Part shown: positions 25,028-33,852 of the stretch, piece by piece
Numbering within the stretch: position 1 is the stretch's first letter
Layout of the letters: each line of letters opens with the position of its first letter
From: Lachnoclostridium sp. UBA1308
Lineage (GTDB): Bacteria > Bacillota > Clostridia > Lachnospirales > Lachnospiraceae
Direction of reading: 5' to 3'
Assembly (NCBI GenBank): GCA_002307215.1
Contig: DBTU01000031.1
Coordinates: 61,219 to 125,218 of the forward strand
Length of the DNA: 64,000 bases
Position numbers and translations under genes: made by a program
Notes under the pieces: generated by a model
What the model saw: only the letters and a program-made list of their open reading frames with translations
What the model was told of the DNA's origin: nothing
Databases searched by the model: none

Positions 25028-25110
25028 AATGAATATATATGCGCACATATTCATTTCACAGCATTTATTTGACTTATGATGCCTGAATCATAAATTCATG
25101 TATATACATG
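25028..25110. other. two dyads in the gap before spoIVA
   Basis: AATGAATAT-N10-ATATTCATT (25028-25055) and the 14-bp palindrome CATGTATATACATG (25097-25110) lie in the 262-bp gene-free stretch 24947-25208. A sigma-E promoter is expected before spoIVA, but I could not identify a convincing one. Confidence 0.35.
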
Positions 25111-25208
25111 TTCTGATTTAAATTACTATAAAAACAAGTATCATTTCACATATCATAGAATGAAACAGCCCTGCATATCTTTAATTATAATCATAAGGAG
25201 GTTGCTAT

Positions 25209-26687
25209 ATGTTAGGGCAGTTTGATGTTTATAATGATATTCAGGCTAGGACAGGCGGTGAGATATACATAGGTGTAGTTGGGCCGGTCAGAACAGGTAA
25301 GTCAACTTTTATTAAGAGATTTATGGATCTCTTGGTGATCCCCGGTATAGAAGATGTTCACAGCAGAGAGCGGGCTATTGATGAGTTACCCCAGGCTGCG
25401 GCAGGAAGAACAATCATGACTACCGAGCCGAAGTTTATACCAAAGGAAGCTGCCGAAATTGCATTTGGTGATGATACGAAGGTGAAAATCCGCCTGATTG
25501 ACTGTGTCGGTTATATGGTGGACGGAGCTGCTGGACATATTGAGAATCAACATGAGAGAATGGTAAGGACGCCCTGGTATGATTATGAAATACCCTTCAC
25601 GCAGGCTGCGGAGATTGGGACAAAGAAGGTTATCAATGATCATTCTACAATTGGTATTGTTGTAACATCGGACGGAAGCTTTGGAGAATTGCAAAGAGAA
25701 AATTATCGAGTGCCGGAGGAGAGGACGATAACGGAGCTAAAGCAACTGGGGAAGCCGTTTATCGTATTGTTGAATACGAATAAGCCTCATTCAACAGAAA
25801 CAATCAGAATTGCTGAGGATATGTCACAGGAATATGATGTTCCGGTTATGCCGGTTAATGCAGAGCAGTTGAAGAAAGATGATATAACAAAAATCATGGA
25901 GAATATTCTTTCTGTATTTCCGATTACTGAAATTGATTTTTACATGCCAAAGTGGGCTGAGATGCTTCCGGCAGATCATTGGCTTAAGGTGGATTTAATC
26001 AAGGCAGTCAAGGAAGTATTTCAGAATATGACGCAGGTTAAGGACGCCAGATTACAGAATTTCGATACCGACAGTCAATATGTAAAGCGTTTTAAAGTTG
26101 ACAATATCAATATGGAAGATGGAAGCGTTCAGGTCAATGTTGAATTTGATGACATGTATTACTATCAAATACTGAGTGATCTGATCGGTGTACCGATTAC
26201 CGGCGAATATCAACTGATTTCTACATTGAAGGAGCTGGCTTCAAAAAAGACCGAATTTGAAAAGGTTTCTTATGCGACCGATCAGGTTAAGGCAAAAGGC
26301 TATGGTATTGTCACACCGCTAAAGAGCGAAATATCAATTGATGAACCTGAGATCATGAAGCATGGAAATAAATTCGGTGTAAAGATAAAAGCAACAGCAC
26401 CATCGATTCACATGATTAAAGCAGATATTCATACAGAGGTAGCACCAATCGTCGGTTCTGAAGAGCAGGCAAAGGATTTGATTGAATATATCAATGCGAA
26501 TGCCAAAGAAAATCCGGATGGTATTTGGGATACTAATATTTTCGGAAAATCTGTCCGACAGTTGGTTGATGACGGAATCAATTCTAAGATCAATAAATTG
26601 ACGGATGAAAGCCAGATAAAACTTCAGGAAACAATGCAGAGAATTATTAACGACAGTAATGGCGGTCTGGTCTGCATAATCATTTAA
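25209..26687 (+). CDS. spoIVA: stage IV sporulation protein A (spore coat morphogenetic ATPase)
   Basis: Polymerises on the outer forespore membrane to form the coat base. At 492 residues, normal length, Walker A GPVRTGKST is at 25-33 with IRLIDCVGYMVDGAAGH as the switch/Walker B region. A conserved C-terminus ends NDSNGGLVCIII. RBS AAGGAGG. Its presence shows the organism forms endospores. Confidence 0.98.
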   Translation: MLGQFDVYNDIQARTGGEIYIGVVGPVRTGKSTFIKRFMDLLVIPGIEDVHSRERAIDELPQAAAGRTIMTTEPKFIPKEAAEIAFGDDTKVKIRLIDCVGYMVDGAAGHIENQHERMVRTPWYDYEIPFTQAAEIGTKKVINDHSTIGIVVTSDGSFGELQRENYRVPEERTITELKQLGKPFIVLLNTNKPHSTETIRIAEDMSQEYDVPVMPVNAEQLKKDDITKIMENILSVFPITEIDFYMPKWAEMLPADHWLKVDLIKAVKEVFQNMTQVKDARLQNFDTDSQYVKRFKVDNINMEDGSVQVNVEFDDMYYYQILSDLIGVPITGEYQLISTLKELASKKTEFEKVSYATDQVKAKGYGIVTPLKSEISIDEPEIMKHGNKFGVKIKATAPSIHMIKADIHTEVAPIVGSEEQAKDLIEYINANAKENPDGIWDTNIFGKSVRQLVDDGINSKINKLTDESQIKLQETMQRIINDSNGGLVCIII

Positions 26688-26721
26688 TATTTTGTTACAA
26701 AGTTGTCCGGCTAATATAGGA

Positions 26722-26880
26722 ATTGAAAAGCTCCTTCCTAAGTGAAGGAAACCCTTTTGTTGATAGGGGTTCCCTTCACTTAAGAGGGAGCTTTTCAATA
26801 GGAACCACTCACTCCTAGGTGAAGGAAACCCTTTTGTTGATAGGGGTATCCTTCACCTAAGTGTGAGTTTTTCAATATAA
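26722..26880 (+). terminator. twin duplicated hairpins after spoIVA
   Basis: Two successive hairpins, about 26722-26799 and 26803-26880, share the core GTGAAGGAAACCC-N11-GGGGT. The first has a perfect 13-bp base (ATTGAAAAGCTCC with GGAGCTTTTCAAT); the second has CTCAC/GTGAG near its base and ends GTTTTTC. They look like a duplicated terminator. The remaining gap to 26989 shows no gene. Confidence 0.75.
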
Positions 26881-26989
26881 ACAAACCTCTTTCATAGTGA
26901 CAGTGAGCGGCTCAAATTCATGATGAGGCAGCCTTTTCATACAGTATTTGTTATTTATGTATAAATTATAAATAAATTGTGACACATAG

Positions 26990-27018
26990 TTGACATTATT
27001 TATAGTGTTTGGTATAAT
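26990..27018 (+). promoter_or_regulatory. promoter of the NlpC/P60 gene
   Basis: TTGACA (26990-26995), 17-bp spacer, TATAAT (27013-27018): full consensus. It implies a leader of about 155 nt before the ATG at 27181, for which I see no known riboswitch. Confidence 0.88.
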
Positions 27019-27180
27019 AAACACGTAATAAATTTAACAAGTGCGTAATATTTAACCAAACAACCGGTATGGCAGATAAATTGATTTACTACTTGTAACT
27101 TCTCATAACATATGGGACAACAAAGAATTGCTTGTGGTATTACTAGAGCGTATTACAAGAAAATATTTGGAGGACGTACA

Positions 27181-28263
27181 ATGAAGAAGCTATATAAACT
27201 TTCCTTAATTTGTGTTGCAGGAGCAATCGTGTTCGCTGCCAATCCTAAAACAGTATATGCGTATGAAGAAGGCGTTGCAGGTTACGTTTTTGATAAGGAT
27301 TTAAGCGGTCAGGGTACACCCAATGAAACCGCTACTATAAATTTATCTTCTGAAGAAACTCCTATTCCGGGATATAATAATATTGGAATTGCTAATGTTG
27401 ATAAAGGATCTAATTTATTGATTCGTAAGTCTGCCAGCGCTGATGGCAAAATCATTGGAAAGTTACCGAACAACGGCGGCTGTGAGATTATTGAAGGAGA
27501 TAAAGACGGATGGACGAAGATAAGTACAGATACTGATTCAAGTAAATTGAATGGTTATGTTAAGAGTGAATATCTGATTATTGGCTCTGAGGCTCTTAAG
27601 CTTGCCAAAGAAGTAGGCAGCTATGTTGCAACAGCTAATACCAATGGACTTAATGTAAGAGATAAAGCTTCTACAGATTCAGATATTATTGATCGTATTG
27701 CCAAGGGTGAGGAATTAATTGTACTTGACTCCTTTGTTTCATCCGATGATTCGGATCATAGTTCATGGGTCGAAGTAAGTCAGGACAGTGATGCGAAAGA
27801 AGTTGATGCCGTTTACGTTGCAAAGGAATATGTTGATATTACCTTCCAATTAATTCATGCAGTATCGATTGAAGAATTACAATATGGTAGCGGTGTATCC
27901 AGTACAAGGGTTAATTTGGTCAATTTAGCAAAAGATCACTTGGGTGAATCATATGTTTGGGGTGGTACCTCATTAGGTAACGGCGTTGATTGTTCTGGTT
28001 TTACTCAGGCATTATATCGTAAGCTTGGTTATTCCATACCACGTACTTCAAGAAGTCAAGCTGCAAGTGGAAACAGCATATCTGCATCTGAATTAAAGCC
28101 GGGTGATTTGGTATTCTACGGAAGCTCAAGTTATATCAATCATGTTGCAATGTATATCGGTAATGGTCAGATAATACATGCAAGTAACCACAGAGACGGT
28201 ATTAAGATTTCCAATTTATATTACAGATCTCCGGTTAAGTTTGCAAGGTTTATCAATAATTAA
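27181..28263 (+). CDS. secreted SH3-domain NlpC/P60 peptidoglycan hydrolase
   Basis: 360 residues. A signal peptide (MKKLYKLSLICVAGAIVFAA, cleavage near the YAYEEG segment) is followed by two bacterial SH3 domains (LLIRKSASADGKIIGKL and LNVRDKASTDSDIIDRI), then a C-terminal NlpC/P60 domain. The catalytic Cys271 is in VDCSGF, His321 in NHVAMYIG, with a polar residue near IIHASNH. It cleaves stem-peptide bonds in peptidoglycan. The ATG at 27181 follows GGAGGA; the longer reading lacks a signal at its start. Confidence 0.94.
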   Translation: MKKLYKLSLICVAGAIVFAANPKTVYAYEEGVAGYVFDKDLSGQGTPNETATINLSSEETPIPGYNNIGIANVDKGSNLLIRKSASADGKIIGKLPNNGGCEIIEGDKDGWTKISTDTDSSKLNGYVKSEYLIIGSEALKLAKEVGSYVATANTNGLNVRDKASTDSDIIDRIAKGEELIVLDSFVSSDDSDHSSWVEVSQDSDAKEVDAVYVAKEYVDITFQLIHAVSIEELQYGSGVSSTRVNLVNLAKDHLGESYVWGGTSLGNGVDCSGFTQALYRKLGYSIPRTSRSQAASGNSISASELKPGDLVFYGSSSYINHVAMYIGNGQIIHASNHRDGIKISNLYYRSPVKFARFINN

Positions 28264-28296
28264 TGAATTTATGGATTTTAACTAAATAGTATATTT

Positions 28297-28326
28297 AATG
28301 GCTGAATCAATAGGTTCAGCCATTTT
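28297..28326 (+). terminator. terminator after the NlpC/P60 gene
   Basis: AATGGCTGAA pairs with TTCAGCCATT and is followed by TTTTG. The remaining gap to 28481 shows no gene. Confidence 0.8.
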
Positions 28327-28481
28327 GTATGTCTATGTATAATTAATTAAGGTTTCATTAGGAAGACTGTTTTCGGTTGACAGTTATTTTTTATAATTCT
28401 ATAATATATTCGGGTATCATAAGACTACTAATAAATGGAGTTATTTATTAGAAGATCGGAAGCGTAGAAAACGGCGCAGAA

Positions 28482-30167
28482 ATGAGGAAAAATATTTTGA
28501 AATATATATTTTTAATATTAATTGCTGTTTTATTTCTGGTAATCTGGAGTATGTTAAATGATAATAAATCGCATAAACGATTAAAAAGTCGATTGAAACA
28601 AGAATGGGGTAATATACCCGAGGAGGAATATTCGTCAGAAAAAGTGGAATCATTGAAGATGTATTATCTTGCTGAAAGCGATATCATGAAGGATGTAGAT
28701 GATATTACTTGGAATGATCTTGACATGCTGGAAATCTTTATGCTGATGAATAATACACAATGTGCGGTCGGTGAAGAGTATCTTTATGCCCTTCTTCATA
28801 AACCATGTTTATCGAAAGATGAATTAAAGGAACGAAACCGTCTGATGAAATTCTTTGCGGAGAAGGAAGAGAGTAGAATTTTATTACAGACAAAGCTTTT
28901 TCCAATCGGCAAATTAAGTAAGATATCTGTTTATGAATATATGCATCGTCTACAGGAGCAGGAGCCAAAGAGTAATCTACCTCACTATCTTATGTTACTG
29001 GGACTGGTTCTATCAATTGCCTTCATTGGTATCAATCCCGGGTTTGGTGGAATATGTACAGTGTTATTTGTGATTGCAAATATGTTTTGGTATTACAAGG
29101 AAAAAGCAGGGATTGAAATATATTTAACTGTTTTCGCCTTTATTGTACGTCTGCTGGACGGAGCGAAGGAAATATATAAGCTGGATATTCCCGAAATTAA
29201 GAAGTATACCGAGGCTATTAAGCTTGATGCGTTACATTTCAAAAAGTTCAGAAAGGGTTCCTTATGGCTGACTCCAAAGCAAGCAACCGGAAGTCCGGCT
29301 GAAATCGCTCTGGATTATATACGTATGTTGACCCATATTGATTTAATAAAATATAATTCTATGCTTGGCTTTTTAAAGAAGAATCGAGAGGTTTTAAACC
29401 GGATTTATCAAAATATTGGATTTTTGGATAGCATGCTTGCGGCGGCTTCCTTTCGTACATTTCTTCCGGTATATTGTGAGCCGGAACTTGTAAAAGGTGG
29501 GAGACCAATGCTTAATGTAACCGGATTGTATCATCCACTTCTTGAGACACCGGTAGAAAACTCGATTGGCGAGGATAAATCTGTATTGCTTACAGGTTCA
29601 AACGCGTCAGGTAAATCGACATTTATCAAAACATTGGCAATTAATGCGATCCTTGCACAAACTATTTTCACATCGCTCAGTAAAAGTTATAACGGAAGTT
29701 ACTTTATCATTTTTTCCTCTATGGCGTTAAGGGATAATATATTGAGTCAGGAAAGCTATTATATTGTCGAGATAAAATCTTTAAAACGCATTATGGACAG
29801 GGTTAATGATGAAATTCCGATACTTTGTTTTATCGATGAGGTACTTCGCGGAACAAACACTCTTGAAAGAATAGCGGCATCCTCAAGAATTCTTTCTTCT
29901 CTTGCTAGACAGAATGCTTTCGTTTTTGCTGCCACCCATGATACAGAATTAACACAGATATTGGAGAAGGATTATGCCAATTATCATTTTCAGGAGCGCA
30001 TTGAAAATAATCAAATTTTGTTCGATTATAAGCTTTATAAGGGAAAGTCTGTTTCCAGAAATGCGATTAAACTCCTTCATATGATGGGATATTCGCGTGA
30101 TATTATAGAGTCTGCTGAATATGCGGCAGAGGAATTTATGAATAAGGGTGAATGGAGGAAAATATGA
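28482..30167 (+). CDS. membrane-anchored MutS-family ATPase
   Basis: 561 residues. A membrane helix at about 6-26 and a hydrophobic pair near 165-225 flank a MutS-like core; the C-terminal MutS ATPase has Walker A GSNASGKST near 372 and Walker B CFIDEVLRGTNTLERIAAS. It lacks the MutS mismatch-recognition domain (no FYEMF motif) and is not the mismatch-repair MutS, which is encoded at 31046. Members of this group are found in Firmicutes; function unknown. Its last codons overlap rnhA by 4 bp. Confidence 0.85.
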   Translation: MRKNILKYIFLILIAVLFLVIWSMLNDNKSHKRLKSRLKQEWGNIPEEEYSSEKVESLKMYYLAESDIMKDVDDITWNDLDMLEIFMLMNNTQCAVGEEYLYALLHKPCLSKDELKERNRLMKFFAEKEESRILLQTKLFPIGKLSKISVYEYMHRLQEQEPKSNLPHYLMLLGLVLSIAFIGINPGFGGICTVLFVIANMFWYYKEKAGIEIYLTVFAFIVRLLDGAKEIYKLDIPEIKKYTEAIKLDALHFKKFRKGSLWLTPKQATGSPAEIALDYIRMLTHIDLIKYNSMLGFLKKNREVLNRIYQNIGFLDSMLAAASFRTFLPVYCEPELVKGGRPMLNVTGLYHPLLETPVENSIGEDKSVLLTGSNASGKSTFIKTLAINAILAQTIFTSLSKSYNGSYFIIFSSMALRDNILSQESYYIVEIKSLKRIMDRVNDEIPILCFIDEVLRGTNTLERIAASSRILSSLARQNAFVFAATHDTELTQILEKDYANYHFQERIENNQILFDYKLYKGKSVSRNAIKLLHMMGYSRDIIESAEYAAEEFMNKGEWRKI

Positions 30168-30640
30168 ACGTAAAAATCTATACAGACGGAGCGGCAAGAG
30201 GAAATCCGGACGGTCCCGGTGGCTATGGTGCCATCCTTGTTTATACTGACGCAAAAGGGACATTACATGAGAGAGAATACAGTGCAGGCTATAAGAAGAC
30301 TTCCAATAACCGAATGGAGCTGATGGCGGCGATAGCAGGACTTGAGGCTTTAACAAAACCTTGTAGTGTTACGATATATTCTGATTCCCAATATCTTGTG
30401 AAGGCATTCAATGAACACTGGCTTGAGGGCTGGATTAAAAAAGGTTGGAAGAGAGGGAAGAATGAAGAGGTTAAGAATGTTGACCTTTGGAAACGTTTAC
30501 TATTAGCTAAAAGTACGCATCAGGTAACCTTTGAATGGGTCAGAGGTCACAACGGACACCCAATGAATGAACGCTGTGACGTCCTGGCCACTACCGCTGC
30601 TGATGGCGATAACCTTTTAGACGATAACCAAGCAGATTAG
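30164..30640 (+). CDS. rnhA: ribonuclease HI
   Basis: Degrades RNA in RNA-DNA hybrids. At 158 residues it has the catalytic acids in IYTDGAARGNPD, NRMELMAAIAGLEAL, IYSDSQYLVKAF and ERCDVLA. The start at 30164 overlaps the MutS-like stop (ATGA) with GGAGGA upstream, so translation is coupled. The window thus has both type 1 (rnhA) and type 2 (rnhB) enzymes. Confidence 0.97.
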   Translation: MNVKIYTDGAARGNPDGPGGYGAILVYTDAKGTLHEREYSAGYKKTSNNRMELMAAIAGLEALTKPCSVTIYSDSQYLVKAFNEHWLEGWIKKGWKRGKNEEVKNVDLWKRLLLAKSTHQVTFEWVRGHNGHPMNERCDVLATTAADGDNLLDDNQAD

Positions 30641-31045
30641 GAATAACATATGCACTATATGTATACGAAGGCATTATCCTGTATAAATAGAGTATATCCG
30701 ACCATACCATGTGTATGAGCAATCGGAATATATGCGATGTTTCCAGAGTAGTTATGTGAAGGTTCTGCATGAAAATGAGGTCTTGCCCATATAGTTATGA
30801 GTATGTAATTCGTTTGTCATACTTGCCTCCTTTCGACTACCAAATGCAGTAAGTATGCCCCTTACTATTTTATGAACATATGAATTACTTGATGCTTATA
30901 ACCATTGCATTAACGCATCTTTATGATATAATCTAAAAGTAAAAGAAATTTACAGTTAAGATACTATACCGGGAATTTGTTTACATAATATAATTATGTA
31001 AGGTAATAATAGTGTTTCAGTAATTACGAAAGAAGGATTTTCAAC
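30641..31045 (+). other. gene-free stretch before mutS with promoter and hairpins
   Basis: A weak stem GTAAG/CTTAC at 30849-30865 followed by ATTTTA may end rnhA. An upstream stem pairs CCGA near 30700 with TCGG near 30732. A promoter TTGCAT (30905-30910), 16 bp, TATAAT (30927-30932) serves mutS. The leader contains a perfect dyad TTACATAAT-ATA-ATTATGTAA near 30981-31001. No protein-coding gene is apparent. Confidence 0.55.
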
Positions 31046-33754
31046 ATGACGCAATTAACTCCGTTGATGCAACAATATAGTGAGATCAAAGAACATTATA
31101 AGGATTGTATATTGTTCTATCGCTTGGGCGATTTTTATGAAATGTTTTTTGAGGATGCCCATACCTGCTCCAGGGAACTTGAGATTGCATTAACCGGAAA
31201 AAGCATCGGACAGGAAGACCGAGCTCCGATGTGTGGTGTACCCTTCCATGCGGTTGAGAATTATCTCAGTAAACTGGTAAGCAGAGGCTATCGTGTTGCA
31301 ATTTGCGAACAGGTGGAGGATCCGAAGTTAGCAAAGGGCATTGTGAAGAGGGAAGTTGTCCGAATTGTCACTCCAGGAACAAATTTAAATACTCAGGTAC
31401 TTGATGAAACAAAGAATAATTATTTAATGGCAATCGTACATACCACGAATGCTTTTGGAGTATCCATCGTTGATATCACCACAGGGGATTATTATGTGAC
31501 TGAAGTAGACACCGAACGAAAGCTTATGGATGAGATTTTCAAATGGTCGCCTACTGAAATAATATGTAATGATACTTTTTTTGTATCAGGGATCAATATT
31601 GAAACTTTAAAAAGCAGCAATATTGTCTTATCACCTCTGGAACCGTGGTATTTTGATGATGAGCAATGTGTCAGGGCGCTGAAGGAGCATTTTAATGTAG
31701 GAACCTTGGACGGCCTTGGGTTAAAGGATTACTCTATCGGTATCATTGCTGCGGGATGTGTCATGCAATTTTTAAGAGAAACACAGAAAAACTCCCTGTC
31801 TCATATTACGAAGCTGACGCCTTATACATATGAAAAATATATGCTGCTTGACAGCTCCACGGTACGTAATCTTGAGCTTACGGAGACAATCAGAGAGAAA
31901 CAAAAGAAAGGTTCCTTACTGTGGATTCTTGATAAAACGAAAACAGCGATGGGCGCCAGGCTTCTGCGTAACTGCATGGAACAGCCGCTCATTGATTATG
32001 ATATGATTAATCAGAGGCTGGAGGCTGTCAGTAATCTGAAGGATAATATGATTACCAGGGAAGAGATCAGGGAGTACCTAAACCCTATCTATGATCTGGA
32101 ACGTCTGATGAGTAAAATTAGTTATAAAAGTGCAAATCCCAGGGACTTGATTGCATTTTGCTCCTCATTATCCATGCTTCCGCATATTAAATTTTTATTA
32201 CAGAACATGGAAGAACAGCTATTAAAGGAAGTTTACGAGGAACTTGATCCACTGCAGGACATTTTTGATCTGATTGGTACAGCTATTTCAGAGGAACCGC
32301 CACTGAGTGTCAAAGAGGGCGGTATCATAAGAGAAGGCTATAACGAAGAAGTTGACCGTTTACGAAGAGCAAAGACAGAAGGTAAGGATTGGCTCATGGA
32401 TCTTGAAACCAAGGAACGTGAAGCTACCGGTATTAAGAATCTTAAAATCAGATTTAATCGTGTATTCGGTTATTATCTGGAGGTGACGAATTCTTATCAA
32501 AACCTTGTTCCGGAGAAATGGATCAGAAAACAGACATTAGCGAATGCGGAGCGTTATACCACACCGGAATTGAAGGATCTGGAAGATATTATCCTAGGTG
32601 CTGAGGATAAACTGTTTGCACTTGAATATGGTCTGTTCAGTGACATCAGGGACCTGATAGCACTTGAGGTGAAGCGAATCCAGCAGACCGCCAAAGCCAT
32701 TGCTAAAATAGATGTGTTTTCATCGCTTGCACTGGTCGCAGAGCAGAATAATTACGTAAAACCGATTATGAATACTACAGGATCCCTACAGATCAAAAAT
32801 GGAAGACATCCGGTTGTGGAACGCATGATTTCTCATGATATGTTTGTAGCAAACGATACATTGCTGGATAATAAAAAGAACCGTGTGTCCATTATTACCG
32901 GTCCGAATATGGCCGGAAAATCTACCTATATGAGACAAACAGCCCTGATTGTATTGATGGCTCAGATCGGTAGCTTTGTTCCGGCTGATACGGCACAAAT
33001 TAGTATTGTAGACCGTATCTTTACACGAGTTGGTGCTTCTGACGATCTCGCCAGCGGACAAAGTACCTTCATGGTCGAAATGACCGAGGTCGCCAATATC
33101 CTTCGTAATGCCACAGTGAACAGTCTGTTAATTCTTGATGAAATCGGACGAGGTACAAGTACCTTTGACGGATTGAGTATCGCTTGGGCAGTTGTGGAGC
33201 ATATCAGTAATTCGAACATTCTGGGAGCAAAGACCCTGTTTGCAACGCATTACCATGAACTGACCGAACTTGAGGGAAGGCTGGAAGGCGTGAATAACTA
33301 CTGTATAGCGGTCAAGGAGCAGGGAGAAGATATTGTATTTCTAAGAAAAATAGTCAAGGGCGGAGCGGATAAGAGCTATGGCATCCAGGTTGCCAAGTTG
33401 GCCGGAGTCCCTGCCAGTGTATTAAAAAGGGCTTTTGAGATTGTAGCGGAGCTTACCGGTAACGATCTCGCCTTGAAAGCAAAAAATCTAACTGCACCGG
33501 AAGCCATACCGAATCCGGAACCGGTTCAGGAGGAATTGGCTCTTGAGGAATTGCTGGAAAGACCACTACTTTCGAATTTTAATGGAAGAAAAGGAAAAAA
33601 ATCAAAGGACTCAGATCAGATATCCTTTTTCTCGACGACGGGCAATGAGGATGTCATTACGGAGCTTAGGGATCTTGAAATTGCAAGACTTACACCGATT
33701 GATGCCATCAATAAACTATATCAGATGCAGAGGAAAATTAAAGACAGAATCTAA
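31046..33754 (+). CDS. mutS: DNA mismatch repair protein MutS
   Basis: 902 residues. The mismatch-recognition motif is FYEMFFEDA near residue 35, with connector, lever and clamp regions and the ATPase Walker A GPNMAGKST near 619. LDEIGRGTSTFDGLSIAWAV is the Walker B region. A Glu/Pro-rich linker and a C-terminal helical tail follow. It has its own promoter and is followed by mutL, 98 bp on. Confidence 0.98.
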   Translation: MTQLTPLMQQYSEIKEHYKDCILFYRLGDFYEMFFEDAHTCSRELEIALTGKSIGQEDRAPMCGVPFHAVENYLSKLVSRGYRVAICEQVEDPKLAKGIVKREVVRIVTPGTNLNTQVLDETKNNYLMAIVHTTNAFGVSIVDITTGDYYVTEVDTERKLMDEIFKWSPTEIICNDTFFVSGINIETLKSSNIVLSPLEPWYFDDEQCVRALKEHFNVGTLDGLGLKDYSIGIIAAGCVMQFLRETQKNSLSHITKLTPYTYEKYMLLDSSTVRNLELTETIREKQKKGSLLWILDKTKTAMGARLLRNCMEQPLIDYDMINQRLEAVSNLKDNMITREEIREYLNPIYDLERLMSKISYKSANPRDLIAFCSSLSMLPHIKFLLQNMEEQLLKEVYEELDPLQDIFDLIGTAISEEPPLSVKEGGIIREGYNEEVDRLRRAKTEGKDWLMDLETKEREATGIKNLKIRFNRVFGYYLEVTNSYQNLVPEKWIRKQTLANAERYTTPELKDLEDIILGAEDKLFALEYGLFSDIRDLIALEVKRIQQTAKAIAKIDVFSSLALVAEQNNYVKPIMNTTGSLQIKNGRHPVVERMISHDMFVANDTLLDNKKNRVSIITGPNMAGKSTYMRQTALIVLMAQIGSFVPADTAQISIVDRIFTRVGASDDLASGQSTFMVEMTEVANILRNATVNSLLILDEIGRGTSTFDGLSIAWAVVEHISNSNILGAKTLFATHYHELTELEGRLEGVNNYCIAVKEQGEDIVFLRKIVKGGADKSYGIQVAKLAGVPASVLKRAFEIVAELTGNDLALKAKNLTAPEAIPNPEPVQEELALEELLERPLLSNFNGRKGKKSKDSDQISFFSTTGNEDVITELRDLEIARLTPIDAINKLYQMQRKIKDRI

Positions 33755-33852
33755 TGTGAAATTACTGAGTTGATGAATACGAACAAAAGGTACTATTCAA
33801 TAAATGATTTGACACTCGAATCATAAATGCAAAGATAAAGATGGAGGAAGTT

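Noticed and set aside
25140..25208. Sigma-E promoter before spoIVA
   Set aside because: Expected from biology, but no pair of boxes matched well enough in the gap to report.
27024..27180. Long leader of the NlpC/P60 gene considered as a cyclic-di-AMP (ydaO) riboswitch
   Set aside because: Such riboswitches often precede cell-wall hydrolase genes, but I could not find the conserved ydaO core segments; no support beyond position.
28450..28461. Resemblance of AGATCGGAAG to a sequencing adapter
   Set aside because: Only about ten bases match, the following bases diverge and flanking sequence is continuous; chance is sufficient.
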